Of a stretch of 64,000 nt of DNA, positions 21,987 to 32,880 are shown in pieces. Each line of letters opens with the position of its first letter. Position 1 is the first letter of the stretch. This DNA comes from Macrostomum hystrix. Its lineage: Eukaryota; Platyhelminthes; Macrostomidae. The notes under the pieces were generated by a model that ran no database searches, was not told the origin of the DNA, and worked only from the letters and a program-made list of their open reading frames with translations. The stretch is taken from the NCBI GenBank assembly GCA_950097015.1, contig CATNEN010000010.1, positions 2,992,501 to 3,056,500 on the forward strand, read 5' to 3'. A program made the position numbers and the translations under genes.

Positions 21987-24293
21987 TCACTCGTCGCAGC
22001 CGTGCTGCAGCTCGATCACCGTGCCCTGGATGGTCTGCATGCACAGCTGTAGGTCACGTGACAGGGCCTGCAGCGACTGGGCGATGCAGCCAATCAGCTT
22101 TTCCTCGTGGCGCTTCCGCCGACTCGCGGGCTCTCGCTTGGCGCGCCGGCCTCGACTCGGCTCGTCCTGGTCGGGTCGGATCGTCAGGTCGACCAGGTGT
22201 TCGTAGAAGCCGCCGTTGGCGTTCGACTGGTTGCCGTCCATTTGGAGCGCGCCTTTCACTCTGCCATTGTCGACGTCGTGTCGCTGCGGCGAGTCGCCAG
22301 CATCGTCTTCGACGTCGGTGAAGGGCGGACTGCCGAGTTCGCAGGTCACCTCGCAGGTGTGGAAGCGGCACTGCTCGACGCGCGGTGTGCGCGGCTGCTG
22401 GCATCGCTTAATGCTGTCCGGGCTGGATGTGGACGTGGCTGTGGAGGTCGGACCGCCCAGCCTCCACTTCTGGGCCGCCCGGTCCAGCGTTTGCAGCAGG
22501 AGGTCGAAGCTGCCGCCGCCACCGGGGCCTTCACTCCCACAGTCGTGGTCACCGGTCCTGGATTCTGTTTTTATCCATGCACCTTTCGCCGGCTTCGTCA
22601 AGGATTTTTTGTCGGATGTCGCCGAACTGCGCCGGTCATCCTGTCGTTGTCGGCTAGAATTCCGGCTGCTGATGTTGGAGTCTCGGTGAAGGTGTCGCCG
22701 TCTGCGACGCCGAGCTGTCTGCGCTCGCGCCGATCTCTGCGTCCGCATTGTGCTGTTATGGCTGGCGCTGTCCTCTGTGCTGCTCGACCCGTTGAGAACG
22801 GCATTCAGGCTAGGCGACTCGCCAATCAGGGATCGAGCCGTCTCTGATTGGCTGGCCCGTTGCTGAGTGGATGTCCGACTACCCCAAAAGTCGGCGGCGC
22901 CAGTACGGGCTTCCCATGTCTCCGCCTGCTGCCAGTTGCTTTTCGGAGCTTCTAAGATCCGAGCGGCGGAGGACTGCACAGACGGCTCCACTGACACCGC
23001 CGATGCCGACGCTGCAGCTAGGACCGTCGGTGTGCCGCAGCAGCCACCGCGGGGGCAGAAGAAGGCATTCAGACGGCGCCCGACTGTGCGCAAAACTCCC
23101 GCCTGCTCGGCTGCCGCTTCCACCTCAATCAACTGGCTTTGCCTTGGCAGCAGCCACCGCTGCCGCCGTTCGAATCGCTTCTTCAGTCCCTGATGCTTCT
23201 GCCACTGCTGCTCCGCTTTTGCCACTGATTCCCCGCTGGCTAGGAGGGTGACGCCTGGTGGTTGGCCCTGCAGTTTCAGTGGCTGCCACTGAGGCAGCAG
23301 TGCGGCCTCCGAATCTCGGCGCACGGATCCGCTGCTGCGACCCTCTGATTTGCAGCGGCGACGATCCGCTGAAAAGTGCAGCTGCCGAGGCGGCGGCAAC
23401 TCGGGCAATGGAGACGGAAGCGGCTGCGGCTTCTCCTGGGGCTTCTCGATCTCTTCAAAGAAGTCAAGCTCGTCGATCTTGTCTGCCAAGTCTTTGGCCT
23501 CTTCAGTCTGGCTGGCCACGGATTCTGTGAACAGCGGGTCGATCAGGTCAGTCTGGCAAGTCGCTGTGTAGCTTTCGCGACAGCTGAGGCAGTGCGGAGT
23601 CCGCTGCACAATCGGCGGCGGCCGGAGAGGCTGGTCCGGGCCAGAGCAGCGGAAGACGGCGCACATCGGCCGCTCGGCCAGGCCGACCGTGGCGGAGTCC
23701 GGCGCAGGCGGCGGCGGCAGCGGCGCGCACACCTCGGCCTCGGGGTTCTCGGTGGATTCCTTGGCGGCGGCCACCGGCAGGCTGGTGAGGAATGTGCTCT
23801 CGAAGAAATGCCGAGTTCGGTAGCTGGCAACCGACTTTGCATCCTGGGGCTGGGACTGGGGCGGTGGCGGTGGCGGCGCTGGCGGGTGGGCTCCGGACGG
23901 CACGAAGGACCTGCGAGAGCTGCGTCCGGCACGGAGGTGTCCGTGATAAATGGCAGCCCGAACACGGTGGAAATCCCGATCGCTGCCGGTCGCCGTAGCC
24001 TCCTCCTGGTCGCTGCTGTTGAAGGTGATCGTCGGCTCGCGGAGCAGCATGGAAGCGCGGTCCAGTAAGGCGGTGACGCTGTCTTCCGGGTTGGCGGGTC
24101 GCTGCTGTCGGTGGTGCGGGTGCCGCAGTGAGCCGTTGGTCAGCAGCATTTCGCTGTCCGTGTCACCAGCCGCTTCGGTGCTGAACTGCTGAAGCTGGGC
24201 TGGCATATTGCGGTCGGCCTCGTCGCTCGTGCTGAGCTGCAGGTAGAGTCCCGCAGTTGTATCAGAGAGGTCGCCACTGTAACGCGCCCACAT
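21987..24293 (-). CDS. Unrecognised 768-residue low-complexity protein
   Basis: A single long open frame with animal-like GC-rich codon use; I do not recognise the family. It starts MWARYSGDLSDTTAG. Residues 1-130 are Ser/Thr/Asp-rich with a motif VTALLDRASMLLREP. A Pro-run follows near 140-150 (PPAPPPPPPQ). Around 195-255 are cysteine-containing segments with two CxxC-like pairs (RTPHCLSCRESYTATC). An acidic stretch ELDFFEEIEKPQEKPQ precedes a Pro-rich part. Residues around 530-560 hold an Arg run. The last 100 residues contain the cysteine segment VEQCRFHTCEVTCEL and a final helix LIGCIAQSLQALSRDLQL that could form a coiled coil. No signal peptide or membrane segment. It is convergent with MRPL19. 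The frame's length, lack of stops and plausible 3' signal support a real gene; function unknown. Confidence 0.7.
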   Translation of the reverse strand: MWARYSGDLSDTTAGLYLQLSTSDEADRNMPAQLQQFSTEAAGDTDSEMLLTNGSLRHPHHRQQRPANPEDSVTALLDRASMLLREPTITFNSSDQEEATATGSDRDFHRVRAAIYHGHLRAGRSSRRSFVPSGAHPPAPPPPPPQSQPQDAKSVASYRTRHFFESTFLTSLPVAAAKESTENPEAEVCAPLPPPPAPDSATVGLAERPMCAVFRCSGPDQPLRPPPIVQRTPHCLSCRESYTATCQTDLIDPLFTESVASQTEEAKDLADKIDELDFFEEIEKPQEKPQPLPSPLPELPPPRQLHFSADRRRCKSEGRSSGSVRRDSEAALLPQWQPLKLQGQPPGVTLLASGESVAKAEQQWQKHQGLKKRFERRQRWLLPRQSQLIEVEAAAEQAGVLRTVGRRLNAFFCPRGGCCGTPTVLAAASASAVSVEPSVQSSAARILEAPKSNWQQAETWEARTGAADFWGSRTSTQQRASQSETARSLIGESPSLNAVLNGSSSTEDSASHNSTMRTQRSARAQTARRRRRRHLHRDSNISSRNSSRQRQDDRRSSATSDKKSLTKPAKGAWIKTESRTGDHDCGSEGPGGGGSFDLLLQTLDRAAQKWRLGGPTSTATSTSSPDSIKRCQQPRTPRVEQCRFHTCEVTCELGSPPFTDVEDDAGDSPQRHDVDNGRVKGALQMDGNQSNANGGFYEHLVDLTIRPDQDEPSRGRRAKREPASRRKRHEEKLIGCIAQSLQALSRDLQLCMQTIQGTVIELQHGCDE

Positions 24294-24757
24294 GGCTCCT
24301 CAGAGCTGAGTATTGCTGCAGCTGGATCGATAAAACTGACTGAGATGGAAGCGTCAAGTTTAAGCAGCAATGCTTCACCGGTTAGCTGCTGCGCGGTCTT
24401 TCGGCCATAGACACGGCCGTGGGGGAAGGAAGGAGGCTAATTTTAGACTGCACTTTAGGCTTTTCTTGTGCACTTGAGCGACCAGGAGGAGGCTTTAGGA
24501 TTTTCAAGGCTCTATCAACTAAATTCAATATTAGTGAGCAAGTGACATCTTTGACATCGTTCCGCTTTTGAGAAGGCACTTGAAAGGTTCTACACGTGTC
24601 TGTAATCTCTTAGTAAAAATGTTTGCACATTTTAAACCAGCGCTATGAGTAGACGAATTTGTACGTGAAGTTAATTTAGTATACATAATTCGCACTTTAA
24701 TTTTCTCATTTTTGTTCAAGAATCGGATTGAGATGAGTTCAAACAACAAATTTGAAT

Positions 24758-24763
24758 TTTAAT
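24758..24763 (-). terminator. Possible polyadenylation signal of the MFS gene
   Basis: ATTAAA on the - strand, 115 bases after the stop codon at 24879. Position and AT-rich context only. Confidence 0.35.
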
Positions 24764-24878
24764 ATTACCGGCACATCAAAGAATCAGACTAGAAGAAAAT
24801 TGGCGGCACGGTCGGATTCGATGCAGCAGTGGTACATAAAGTACATGAGCATTGAGAGGAAATCTGAGCAGAGTGTCT

Positions 24879-27045
24879 TCACGGCCGCGCCCGCTTGGAG
24901 CGCCAGAGGAGCAGGCCGGGCAGGGCCAGCAGGCAGAGCACGGAGGCCGCGTGGCAGGCAGTGTTGGCCAAGTTGCCGAACCTGCAGCACTCCTGGCCCT
25001 GGCAGCCGTTTGTCAGGGTTCCATTGTGCAGCAGAGCGGTGCGCCTGTCGTAAAGCAGGCCCGACTGCACGGTGAGCGGCAGGGCCAGCGCTGTGCCGGT
25101 GAGCAGGATGATTGAGTACAGCCGGCCGAACAGGTGCGGCTGGATGAGCTGGGACAGCAGCACGGGGCCCAGCATAAACTGTGAGGCCACCATCAGGCCG
25201 GACAGGCTGTAGGAGGCCAGGGTGGCGCCCAGCAGAGAGACGCCCGGCTGCGGCAGAGGCAGGGTGATGAGCAGCATGGCGGGCGTGCCGAACACGGCCA
25301 CGCTGAGGCAGATGAGGCCGGCCCGCGCGTGCGGCTCGGCGCTCAGTCTGGGATGAATGTCGAATCGGAGGACAGGGAATCGCTGCGAAAGACTGCAACT
25401 GTACGCTTCGGCTCAATGGTTCAGCGGGGAGCAATAATCACCTGTCTGTTGCGGGGCCGAGGAAGCAGCGCCACAGAATGGAGAGAATGACGGGCAGCCA
25501 GAAATAGGCTACGTCCAGCCGCGTGAAGCCCAGGCTGCGCGTCACGGTGGTGACGTTGAGAAAGACCGCCAGGGACAGGGCCATGGACAGGGCGAAGCCG
25601 ATAAGCAGCAGCAGAAACGGGCCGGACAGGCAGCCGGAGCAGGTGGCGCGCAGGAACCCAACTAATGGCTCATTCTGTCGCGTCGCCGGCTCTTCATCGA
25701 GGTCGCAGTCGTTATCGCTCTCGTCAGGGCTGTGGTTGAACCCTGGAATTAAAATTGCGCTTTCAGAGCAATCGGACTCACCGAAATCACGCGACTGTCG
25801 CGCTAGCGTCACTTGCTAGCGTCACATGTGTAATTTTCCAATGCTGTGTTCAAGGTCAAGTATAGAAAGATAACTAAATGATCACGCAACTGTTGTGTGA
25901 CTAGAAAAATCCGAAAGGTCGAAAAAGAAAACTGCTTAACACAAGAATAGGATTTCGTAAGCTGCGTCCCACCGCTGCACCAAGGACCACAAGGAGCACC
26001 TCGTTAACACTTCTAGCACTTCATACCCTATCGTCCAATTCGGATCCAGGCTAGGTACAGCTGCGAGGCAGTGGGATCGGCGCATGATTCTTCAGCTTGC
26101 CTGATTGGTCAGCCTCCCAGATTGGTCAGCCTCCCTGATTGGTCAGCCTCCCTGATTGGTCAGCCTCCCTGATTGGTCAGCCTCCCCGATTGGTCAGCCT
26201 TCCCGGTTAGTAAGTTCTCTCTATCCGTCGCGGCCCAGCTGTCGCCCTGCCTCGGCGCTCATTAGCAAGAGCGATTACCAACCTATTAGTCTAAAATCAG
26301 AGCCCCAGAGTCTCTTTGCACATGGAAGCAACAAAAATCTATTCAAAATGTCTCGAACCGTCGAATCACCACCCAGAATCGGTGTCCGCTCGCCCATCGG
26401 CAGTTGGTCGTCGCCATTTGCCACTGCAGCCCTCCGCGCCGGGCTGCGAGATGAAAGGGACGGAGAAGCCGTACACAACGGCCGTGAGCACGGTAATTGA
26501 TCGCCTGAGTCCCTACGGCGCTCTGCTCCTCTGGCGGCTTGTTGATGTTGGCCAGCAGCAGATAGTGCACCAGCGCTGTCAGCGGTGCGCCCAGATTGAA
26601 GAAGTTCTCCACCATTGAAGTCACCCGGCCGCACCGGTTCCAGGGGAAGCAGGTCAGAGCTGCCGCCGTGGCTGCCACTTCGGCGTAGTTGAAGGAGTGG
26701 CTGTAGGCGAATAGCAGCAGCCACAGAAGCCACGGCCGGCCGCGCAATGGCTCGGGAAAGGCGAATGCGAGTGTGAGGATCAGCGACAGCACGGTTGAGG
26801 CCACCCCGCCGACGATCACAACGAGGCGACAGCCCCACCGGTCCAGCATGAGGCCGGTGAGCAGGCTGATGACGGTGCCATTGTACAGCATGGACATGGC
26901 CACGTTCAGCTCGCTCCGGTTCAGCCCGAAGGAGGAGCGCATGCAGTTGGCGTAGACAGGCGCTACTCAGCAGGCAGGCGCTGCTCAGCAGCAGCCACTC
27001 GCGCTGCTGCCGATTCGGCCGACCGAAGACTGGGCTGCTCACCAT
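24879..27045 (-). CDS. Major facilitator superfamily transporter with two frame breaks
   Basis: A membrane transporter of the MFS fold (12 helices expected); substrate not predictable. SLC43-like or nodulin-like families are the nearest resemblance by eye. Segments: 27045 down to about 26440 gives helices 1-6, including the MFS signature GLMLDRWGCRLVVIVGG between helices 2 and 3. A mid-loop acidic segment (DESDNDCDLDEEPATRQ) and helices 7-8 lie at 25812-25442. The last exon, 25382-24879, gives helices 9-12 and ends LLLWRSKRARP. The donor at 25441 and acceptor at 25383 are good and in phase. The frame breaks near 26965 (between WLLLSSACLLSSA and VYANCMRSSFG) and near 26505 (after EEQSAVGTQ; VLTAVVYGFSVPFIS continues in another frame). 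These may be sequencing indels, unrecognised introns or real decay. A 39-base candidate intron with donor GTGAGT lies near 25750-25790. Confidence 0.6.
26095..26215. repeat. 17-bp short tandem array
   Basis: Six to seven copies of GATTGGTCAGCCTCCCT, nearly perfect, in the presumed intron of the MFS gene. Confidence 0.9.
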
Positions 27046-27057
27046 TGGTGTCTCTGC

Positions 27058-27079
27058 CTGTCTGTGCAGCTGCAGTCAG

Positions 27080-27162
<83 letters not shown>

Positions 27163-27370
27163 ATGTATGTCTGTGCAGCTGCAGTCAGTGTCTGTCTGTC
27201 TGTATGTATGTCTGTGCAGCTGCAGTCAGTGTCTGTCTGTCTGTCTGTATGTATGTCTGTGCAGCTGCAGTCAGTGTCTGTCTGTCTGTCTGTATGTATG
27301 TCTGTGCAGCTGCAGTCAGTGTCTGTCTGTCTGTCTGTATGTATGTCTGTGCAGCTGCAGTCAGTGTCTT
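27058..27370. repeat. (CTGT)n microsatellite with 43-47-bp higher-order units
   Basis: A run of about 24 CTGT/GTCT tetramers is followed by five larger units. Each has CTGTCTGTCTGT, TATGTATGTCTGTG and CAGCTGCAGTCAGTG. It begins immediately upstream (in gene direction) of the MFS start codon at 27045. Confidence 0.96.
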
Positions 27371-28720
27371 CTTGCACGTGTCCTCCACAATGATGCAACT
27401 CATTATTTGTTCATGAAGCTAAGAGTTTTTAGCTCTAGTTTTCAGCCGGTCTGCCCCAGCTGCACCTCAGTGTACATACTCGACTTGCTGTCTCTGGAGT
27501 CTGTTATTGTGCTCAGCTGAGTACATTAAAAGTTGCTCTAATTGCTCACCTTCCATTAATCTATTCTCAGCTCAATTTTACATTCGTGCCCTTCAGTCTT
27601 GGAGCACAATGAAATATTAGAGTTCACTTTGCCTGGCAAGCTAAGCAATTATTGTCAGGTATGCTTATCCGTCTACTTGAAGAAAAGGATTGAAAATCAT
27701 TTTTTCGATCAAAAGTTTCTTTTCATTAGGAAGCGTAAAAGTACAGAATGTTTAAGTCTGTACTTGATGCGGACTCGTCTCTCCCGTTTCTATACCCAGG
27801 GCTTCATGGTTAAGGTACCATGGGAGTCTCTAATTTGCAGTGCAATAATCCTACTGACAAGTAGGCTATTCGGGACAGAGCAGACGAATTTTAACTTTTA
27901 CAGAGAGGAGAACGTAAACTGAAGGGCGTTCATGGCCACCCGCGCACTTTGGACTAGGAAGGCTGTGTGGGTGTCACCGCTGGGGGAAACGGCTCCCGCC
28001 CCCGCAAATGACGATTAGAATTTCATTGGAGGCTTTCACAAGATAGGAGAAGAGAATCGGCTAATGGAGTTGGGTAACACTTTGATTTCAATAACTCAGA
28101 AAACAATTTGAAATTCAATCGATGGTTTAGTATGGCACGCAACTACACGAACTATTATGAATTTTAGTGGTTACAAAGTAGCGATATTAGTAACGAACGT
28201 GTGTTTTTCGATTCTCAGATAATTGTAACAAATGGACATTATTAGCTTCTTAGATAGAAGCACGATTGTGATTTTTACGTTTCGTTGAGAAAAGTAACGA
28301 ATTTACCATTCGTTTCTTTGATAAAAGTAACGAATTTACCATTCGTTTCTTTGGAAAAAAATATTTTCTTATGTGATTCCTCTAAATTAAAATCCCACAT
28401 TGATTTGCTGATGATCGTATGCACAATAATTAGCGTGAGAAAAGTCCTGTTCTTTTGCCTGATCCATTCTGCATCACACAGGCAATGATGCACTGGCGAG
28501 CAGTCGTGCCAGATATCTGTAATTAGCTCTTTTCTGCCATGCCGTGCCGGGCAGAACACAGATTGGATTGGCCCTAGAGACAGTCTGCTGGGCGACTTCA
28601 TCAGGGGGTGTATCAGTCGGGACGGAAGAAGAGTATGTGAAACCGAAGAGACACGGAGCTTGCTCGTTCCGTGGCCAAGCCGACTGACACTGGCATCTGA
28701 CAGTGAGTACACTATGAGTA
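27371..28720. other. Gene-free interval
   Basis: No recognisable gene. Open frames here (for example 27599-27922 on + and 28275-28712 on -) have no family-like segments. A 33-bp direct duplication containing AAGTAACGAATTTACC and ATTCGTTTCTTTG lies at 28291-28355. Confidence 0.5.
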
Positions 28721-28721
28721 G

Positions 28722-29862
28722 AGAGGTGAGTAGAGTGAGGTCAGTAGAGAGTGGGGTGAGAAGAGAGTGGGGTAAGTAGAGAGTGGGGTGAGTAGAGAGT
28801 GGGGTAAGTAGAGAGTGGGGTTAGTAGAGAGTGGGTGAGTAGAGAGTTGGGTGAGTAGAGAGTGGGGTGAGTAGAGAGTGGGGTGAGTAGAGAGTGGGGT
28901 GAGTAGAGAGTGGGTGAGTAGAGATTGGGTGAGTAGAGAGTGGGGTGAGTAGAGAATGGGGTGAGTAGAGAATGGGGTGAGTAGAGAGTGGGGTGAGTAG
29001 AGAATGGGGTGAGTAGAGAGTTAGTTGAGTAGAGAGTGGGGTGAGTAGAGAGTGGGTGAGTAGAGAGTGGGTGAGTAGAGAGTGGGTGAGTAGAGAGTGG
29101 GTGAGTAGAGAGTGGGTGAGTAGAGAGTGGGGTGAGTAGAGAATGGGGTGAGTAGAGAGTTAGTTGAGTAGAGAGTGGGGTGAGTAGAGAGTGGGTGAGT
29201 AGAGAGTGGGTGAGTAGAGAGTGGGGTGAGTAGAGAGTGGGGTGAGTAGAGAGTGGGTGAGTAGAGAGTGGGTAAGTAGAGAGTGGGGTGAGTAGAGAGT
29301 GGGGTGAGTAGAGAGTGGGGTGAGTAGAGAGTGGGTAAGTAGAGAGTGGGGTGAGTAGAGAGTGGGGTGAGTAGAGAGTGGGGTGAGTAGAGAGTGGGTA
29401 AGTAGAGAGTGGGGTGAGTAGAGAGTGGGGTGAGTAGAGAGTGGGGTGAGTAGAGAGTGGGTAAGTAGAGAGTGGGGTGAGTAGAGAGTGGGGTGAGTAG
29501 AGAGTGGGGTGAGTAGAGAGTGGGTAAGTAGAGAGTGGGTGAGTAGAGAGTGGGGTGAGTAGAGAGTGGGGTGAGTAGAGAGTGGGTGAGTAGAGAGTGG
29601 GTAAGTAGAGAGTGGGGTGAGTAGAGAGTGGGGTGAGTAGAGAGTGGGGTGAGTAGAGAGTGGGTAAGTAGAGAGTGGGGTGAGTAGAGAGTGGGGTGAG
29701 TAGAGAGTGGGTAAGTAGAGAGTGGGGTGAGTAGAGAGTGGGTGAGTAGAGAGTGGGGTGAGTAGAGAGTGGGGTGAGTAGAGAGTGGGGTGAGTAGAGA
29801 GTGGGTGAGTAGAGAGTGGGTGAGTAGAGAGTGGGTGAGTAGAGAGTGAATAGAGCGGTGAG
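28722..29862. repeat. 15-16-bp purine-rich minisatellite
   Basis: About 72 units of GAGTAGAGAGTGGGGT or GAGTAGAGAGTGGGT, the two lengths interleaved, with occasional TAAGTAG variants. Repeated blocks of four to five units in the same order around 29230-29520 show higher-order duplication. Long frames on the - strand are a by-product. Confidence 0.97.
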
Positions 29863-30534
29863 TAGAGAGAAAGTGTGTTGAGTTGTTAGTTCGATCGATG
29901 ACAAGAAAGTAGTCTTTGATGTATTTTCTAGACAGTTCTAAGCTAGGCTTTGTTCAGATAATCTGTTTCTTATTTACCGGCTTTGCATAATGCTCTATTA
30001 TTCATAATTTTTTTATGTTTTCGCCCTTTCACTAATCTGTCTGCCTTCTTCCATTGTGACTTTCCACACACGTCTGTTTCTGTCTGTTTGCCTGTATCCC
30101 CTGGTTCTGCTGGTGCACAGCTGCCTGCCTGCACCGATGCCTCAAACTAGCTCACCTACCTACTTGAGCACACCCCAGCCAACTGCTCACAGTACTCACT
30201 GATTCTGTCTGCGCCTCATCCCTCCTGTGCCCCCAGTCTGCCCCGGGTCCCTTTCTCCCGCTCTGCCCTCCTCCCTCCATCCGCATCGTCTAGTAATAAA
30301 ATTCCCTGAGAAGCTGCCATCCCCTTCGATCCCAAAGTCGTTCTACTTCGACCTGCTGGCTTGGTTGCTTCCTGTCCTAGAAAGGAAAGATTTCCCAAAG
30401 TCCCACAGCCGCAAAAGCTGCCCCTCGCAACGCGCCCGCCCCGGGCAGGCAACTTTGAGCAGTCTTTGAGTAATTTGCATCGAAGCTTGCGAAAATTGGC
30501 AGCATGAGCAGGTGAGATTACAGTCGCAGAGTTC
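29863..30534. other. Gene-free interval
   Basis: AT-rich up to about 30060, then C/T-rich. Open frames near 30216-30469 on both strands show no family resemblance. No gene called. Confidence 0.45.
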
Positions 30535-31095
30535 TAACTTGAGCTGGGACCTGAAGGTAAGGGTCATGTTAGGAACTGAGGGCCTGAAAGAAGGGCTCTT
30601 GTTAGGAACTGAGGGGCTGAAGGTAAGGGTCATGTTAGGAACTGAGGACCTGAAGGTAAGGGTCATGTTAGGAACTGAGGACCTGATGGGAAGGGTCATG
30701 TTAGGAACTGAGGGCCTGATGGGAAGGGTCATGTTAGGAACTGAGGACCTGAAGGAAAGGGTCATGTTAGGAACTGAGGGCCTGAAGGGAATGATCATGT
30801 TAGGAACTGAGGGCCTGAAAGAAGGGCTCTTGTTAGGAACTGAGGGCCTGAAAGAAGGGCTCTTGTTAGGAACGGAGGGCCTGAAGGGAGGGTCATGTTA
30901 GGAACTGAGGGCCTGAAGGAAAGGGTCATGTTAGGAACTGAGGGCCTGAAGGGAATGATCATGTTAGGAACTGAGGGCCTGAAGGGAATGATCATGTTAG
31001 GAACTGAGGGCCTGAAGGGAATGATCATGTTAGGAACTGAGGGCCTGAAGGGAATGGTCATGCTAGGAACTGAGGGCCTGAAGGAAAGCGGTAAA
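30535..31095. repeat. 33-bp minisatellite
   Basis: About 17 units containing CATGTTAGGAACTGAGGGCC followed by TGAAGGGAATGAT, TGAAAGAAGGGC or TGAAGGTAAGGGT variants. The 33-bp unit keeps frames open on both strands. Confidence 0.96.
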
Positions 31096-31499
31096 CAGTT
31101 CCTGAGGAACTGATGCGATGAACGAAGGGACTCCAGCCTCTCAAAATAGCTGACAAAGATCGCCCAGTTGTCCTCCTCCGTGCATGAAAAGAAATACGAC
31201 GTAAAGTGGCTGGAAAAGTCTAAAAATAGAACAAACACAGAACTGCCACTGGGCGGGCAGAAGCGGTGACAGCTTTTCATTAGGACGGGCACAATGCCTG
31301 CAATCAGGCTAAGTCAGGAGTGCCCAACACTGAAGCTAGAAATAGCTAATAAAACTTTGATTTATGAGCATAGCAACCAACTCATTCGAGTTGGCGATAG
31401 CTGGGGCTAATGAGCTCTGCGGGATTTTTAAGCCGATTGAGTCATTTGAGGGGACTGCATGGTAAGGATTGGGAATCGGAATAACTGAGGCACAAGTTG

Positions 31500-32165
31500 A
31501 AAACGGAAGGAGGGAAGCTGAAGGGAAGGAGGGAAGCTGAAGGGAAGGAGGGAAGCTGAAGGGAAGGAGGGAAGCTGAAGGGAAGGAGGGAAGCTGAAGG
31601 GAAGGAGGGAAGCTGAAGGGAAGGAGGGAAGCTGAAGGGAAGGAGGGAAGCTGAAGGGAAGGAGGGAAGCTGAAGGGAAGGAGGGAAGCTGAAGGGAAGG
31701 AGGGAAGCTGAAGGGAAGGAGGGAAGCTGAAGGGAAGGAGGGAAGCTGAAGGGAAGGAGGGAAGCTGAAGGGAAGGAGGGAAGCTGAAGGGAAGGAGGGA
31801 AGCTGAAGGGAAGGAGGGAAGCTGAAGGGAAGGAGGGAAGCTGAAGGGAAGGAGGGAAGCTGAAGGGAAGGAGGGAAGCTGAAGGGAAGGAGGGAAGCTG
31901 AAGGGAAGGAGGGAAGCTGAAGGGAAGGAGGGAAGCTGAAGGGAAGGAGGGAAGCTGAAGGGAAGGAGGGAAGCTGAAGGGAAGGAGGGAAGCTGAAGGG
32001 AAGGAGGGAAGCTGAAGGGAAGGAGGGAAGCTGAAGGGAGGGAAGGAGGGAAGCTGAAGGGAAGAGGGGAAGCTGAAGGGAAGGAGAAAGCTGAAGGGAG
32101 GGAAGGAGGGAAGCTGAAGGGAGGGAAGAAGGGAAGCTGAAGGGAGGGAAGGCGGGAAGCTGAGC
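31500..32165. repeat. 19-bp, nearly perfect purine-rich minisatellite
   Basis: About 28 consecutive identical copies of GGAAGCTGAAGGGAAGGAG from 31507 to about 32035, then degenerate longer units with an extra GGAG. Identity between copies points to very recent expansion. Nine units alone exceed 150 bp, so array length in a short-read assembly would be uncertain. Confidence 0.98.
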
Positions 32166-32224
32166 GGCTTGAAGCTCCAGCTCTGACCTATTGTTTGCAG
32201 AGTCCCTCGGAGCGCGGGTCAGTC

Positions 32225-32653
32225 ATGACAGAAGTCGGCTGCTGCTGTCTCTTCAGCCGCTGCTGCCGTTGGGCCAGCGGCAGGACTCCAAGCCGCGCCA
32301 GGCAAACTGCCAAAGTTGCACCCGGCGGAGCAGAAGGCACCGCCGCCGCCGCCGCCGCATCCGCCGTTGTTGAACAGCGAACCTCGACTCCGGCTGAAGC
32401 GCCATCATCGTCGGCGCCGAAGGCCAAGTCAGATTTCCCCTACGAGCCGCACGGCTCCCAGCTGTTCAGGTCCAGCCACGCCATCGACCGGCTGGGCCAG
32501 AGCTTCACCATCAGCCTGTCCAGGGACTGCGACCTGCTCACAGTTGAGCTGGCCGAGGGGAGCGCGGAGGTCGCTAGCGGCGAGGTCGAATCAACGGCAA
32601 CGGCATCAGAAACCGTGGCATCATGGTGGCAACAGAGACCGCAGTCCAGATGA
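32225..32653 (+). CDS. Hypothetical 142-residue protein, Cys-rich N-terminus
   Basis: Not recognised. The frame starts MTEVGCCCLFSRCCRW, so five cysteines lie within the first 15 residues; such clusters are often palmitoylated, but that is only an inference here. A poly-Ala run follows. The middle has FPYEPHGSQLFRSS and SFTISLSRDCDLLTVEL, which look like folded-domain sequence, and the tail is Ser/Thr/Ala-rich. An acceptor TTGTTTGCAG ends at 32201 just upstream, so 32202 onward may be an exon of a longer gene. GC-rich codon use matches the conserved genes here. An AATAAA lies at 33065. Confidence 0.45.
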   Translation: MTEVGCCCLFSRCCRWASGRTPSRARQTAKVAPGGAEGTAAAAAASAVVEQRTSTPAEAPSSSAPKAKSDFPYEPHGSQLFRSSHAIDRLGQSFTISLSRDCDLLTVELAEGSAEVASGEVESTATASETVASWWQQRPQSR

Positions 32654-32751
32654 CCCAGAGATGATCACGGAGCTCTTCTCAATCTTTATTGCTTTTCTTT
32701 ATCCGAACATCGAAAAATATTTGCTCTTCTTACATTACTAAAGCTGCATGA

Positions 32752-32880
32752 GCTTGATGCTTGTCTTTCAGAATGGAGGTCCCAGGTTCGATGCCTTAAT
32801 AATGCTATTATTTGATCAGTTACGAGCGTACAATGCTCAGCATTAGCAGATGTGCTGACCGCAGCATGTAATAGGCCCCG
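32752..32880 (+). repeat. Possible tRNA-derived SINE fragment (third type)
   Basis: CCCAGGTTCGATGCC resembles a B box, with an upstream TGCATGAGCTTGATGC in A-box position. Single copy in the window, so family membership cannot be checked. Confidence 0.3.

Noticed and set aside
22107-24192. Several + strand frames opposite the 768-aa gene
   Set aside because: Shadows of the - strand frame, which is three times longer and has a plausible 3' signal.
27058-27416. Cys/Val-rich frames on both strands over the CTGT repeat
   Set aside because: Microsatellite translation; no support for a protein.
28741-29904. 387-codon - strand frame of STHPLLTHS-like repeats
   Set aside because: Artefact of the 15-16-bp array; no unique coding segment attached.
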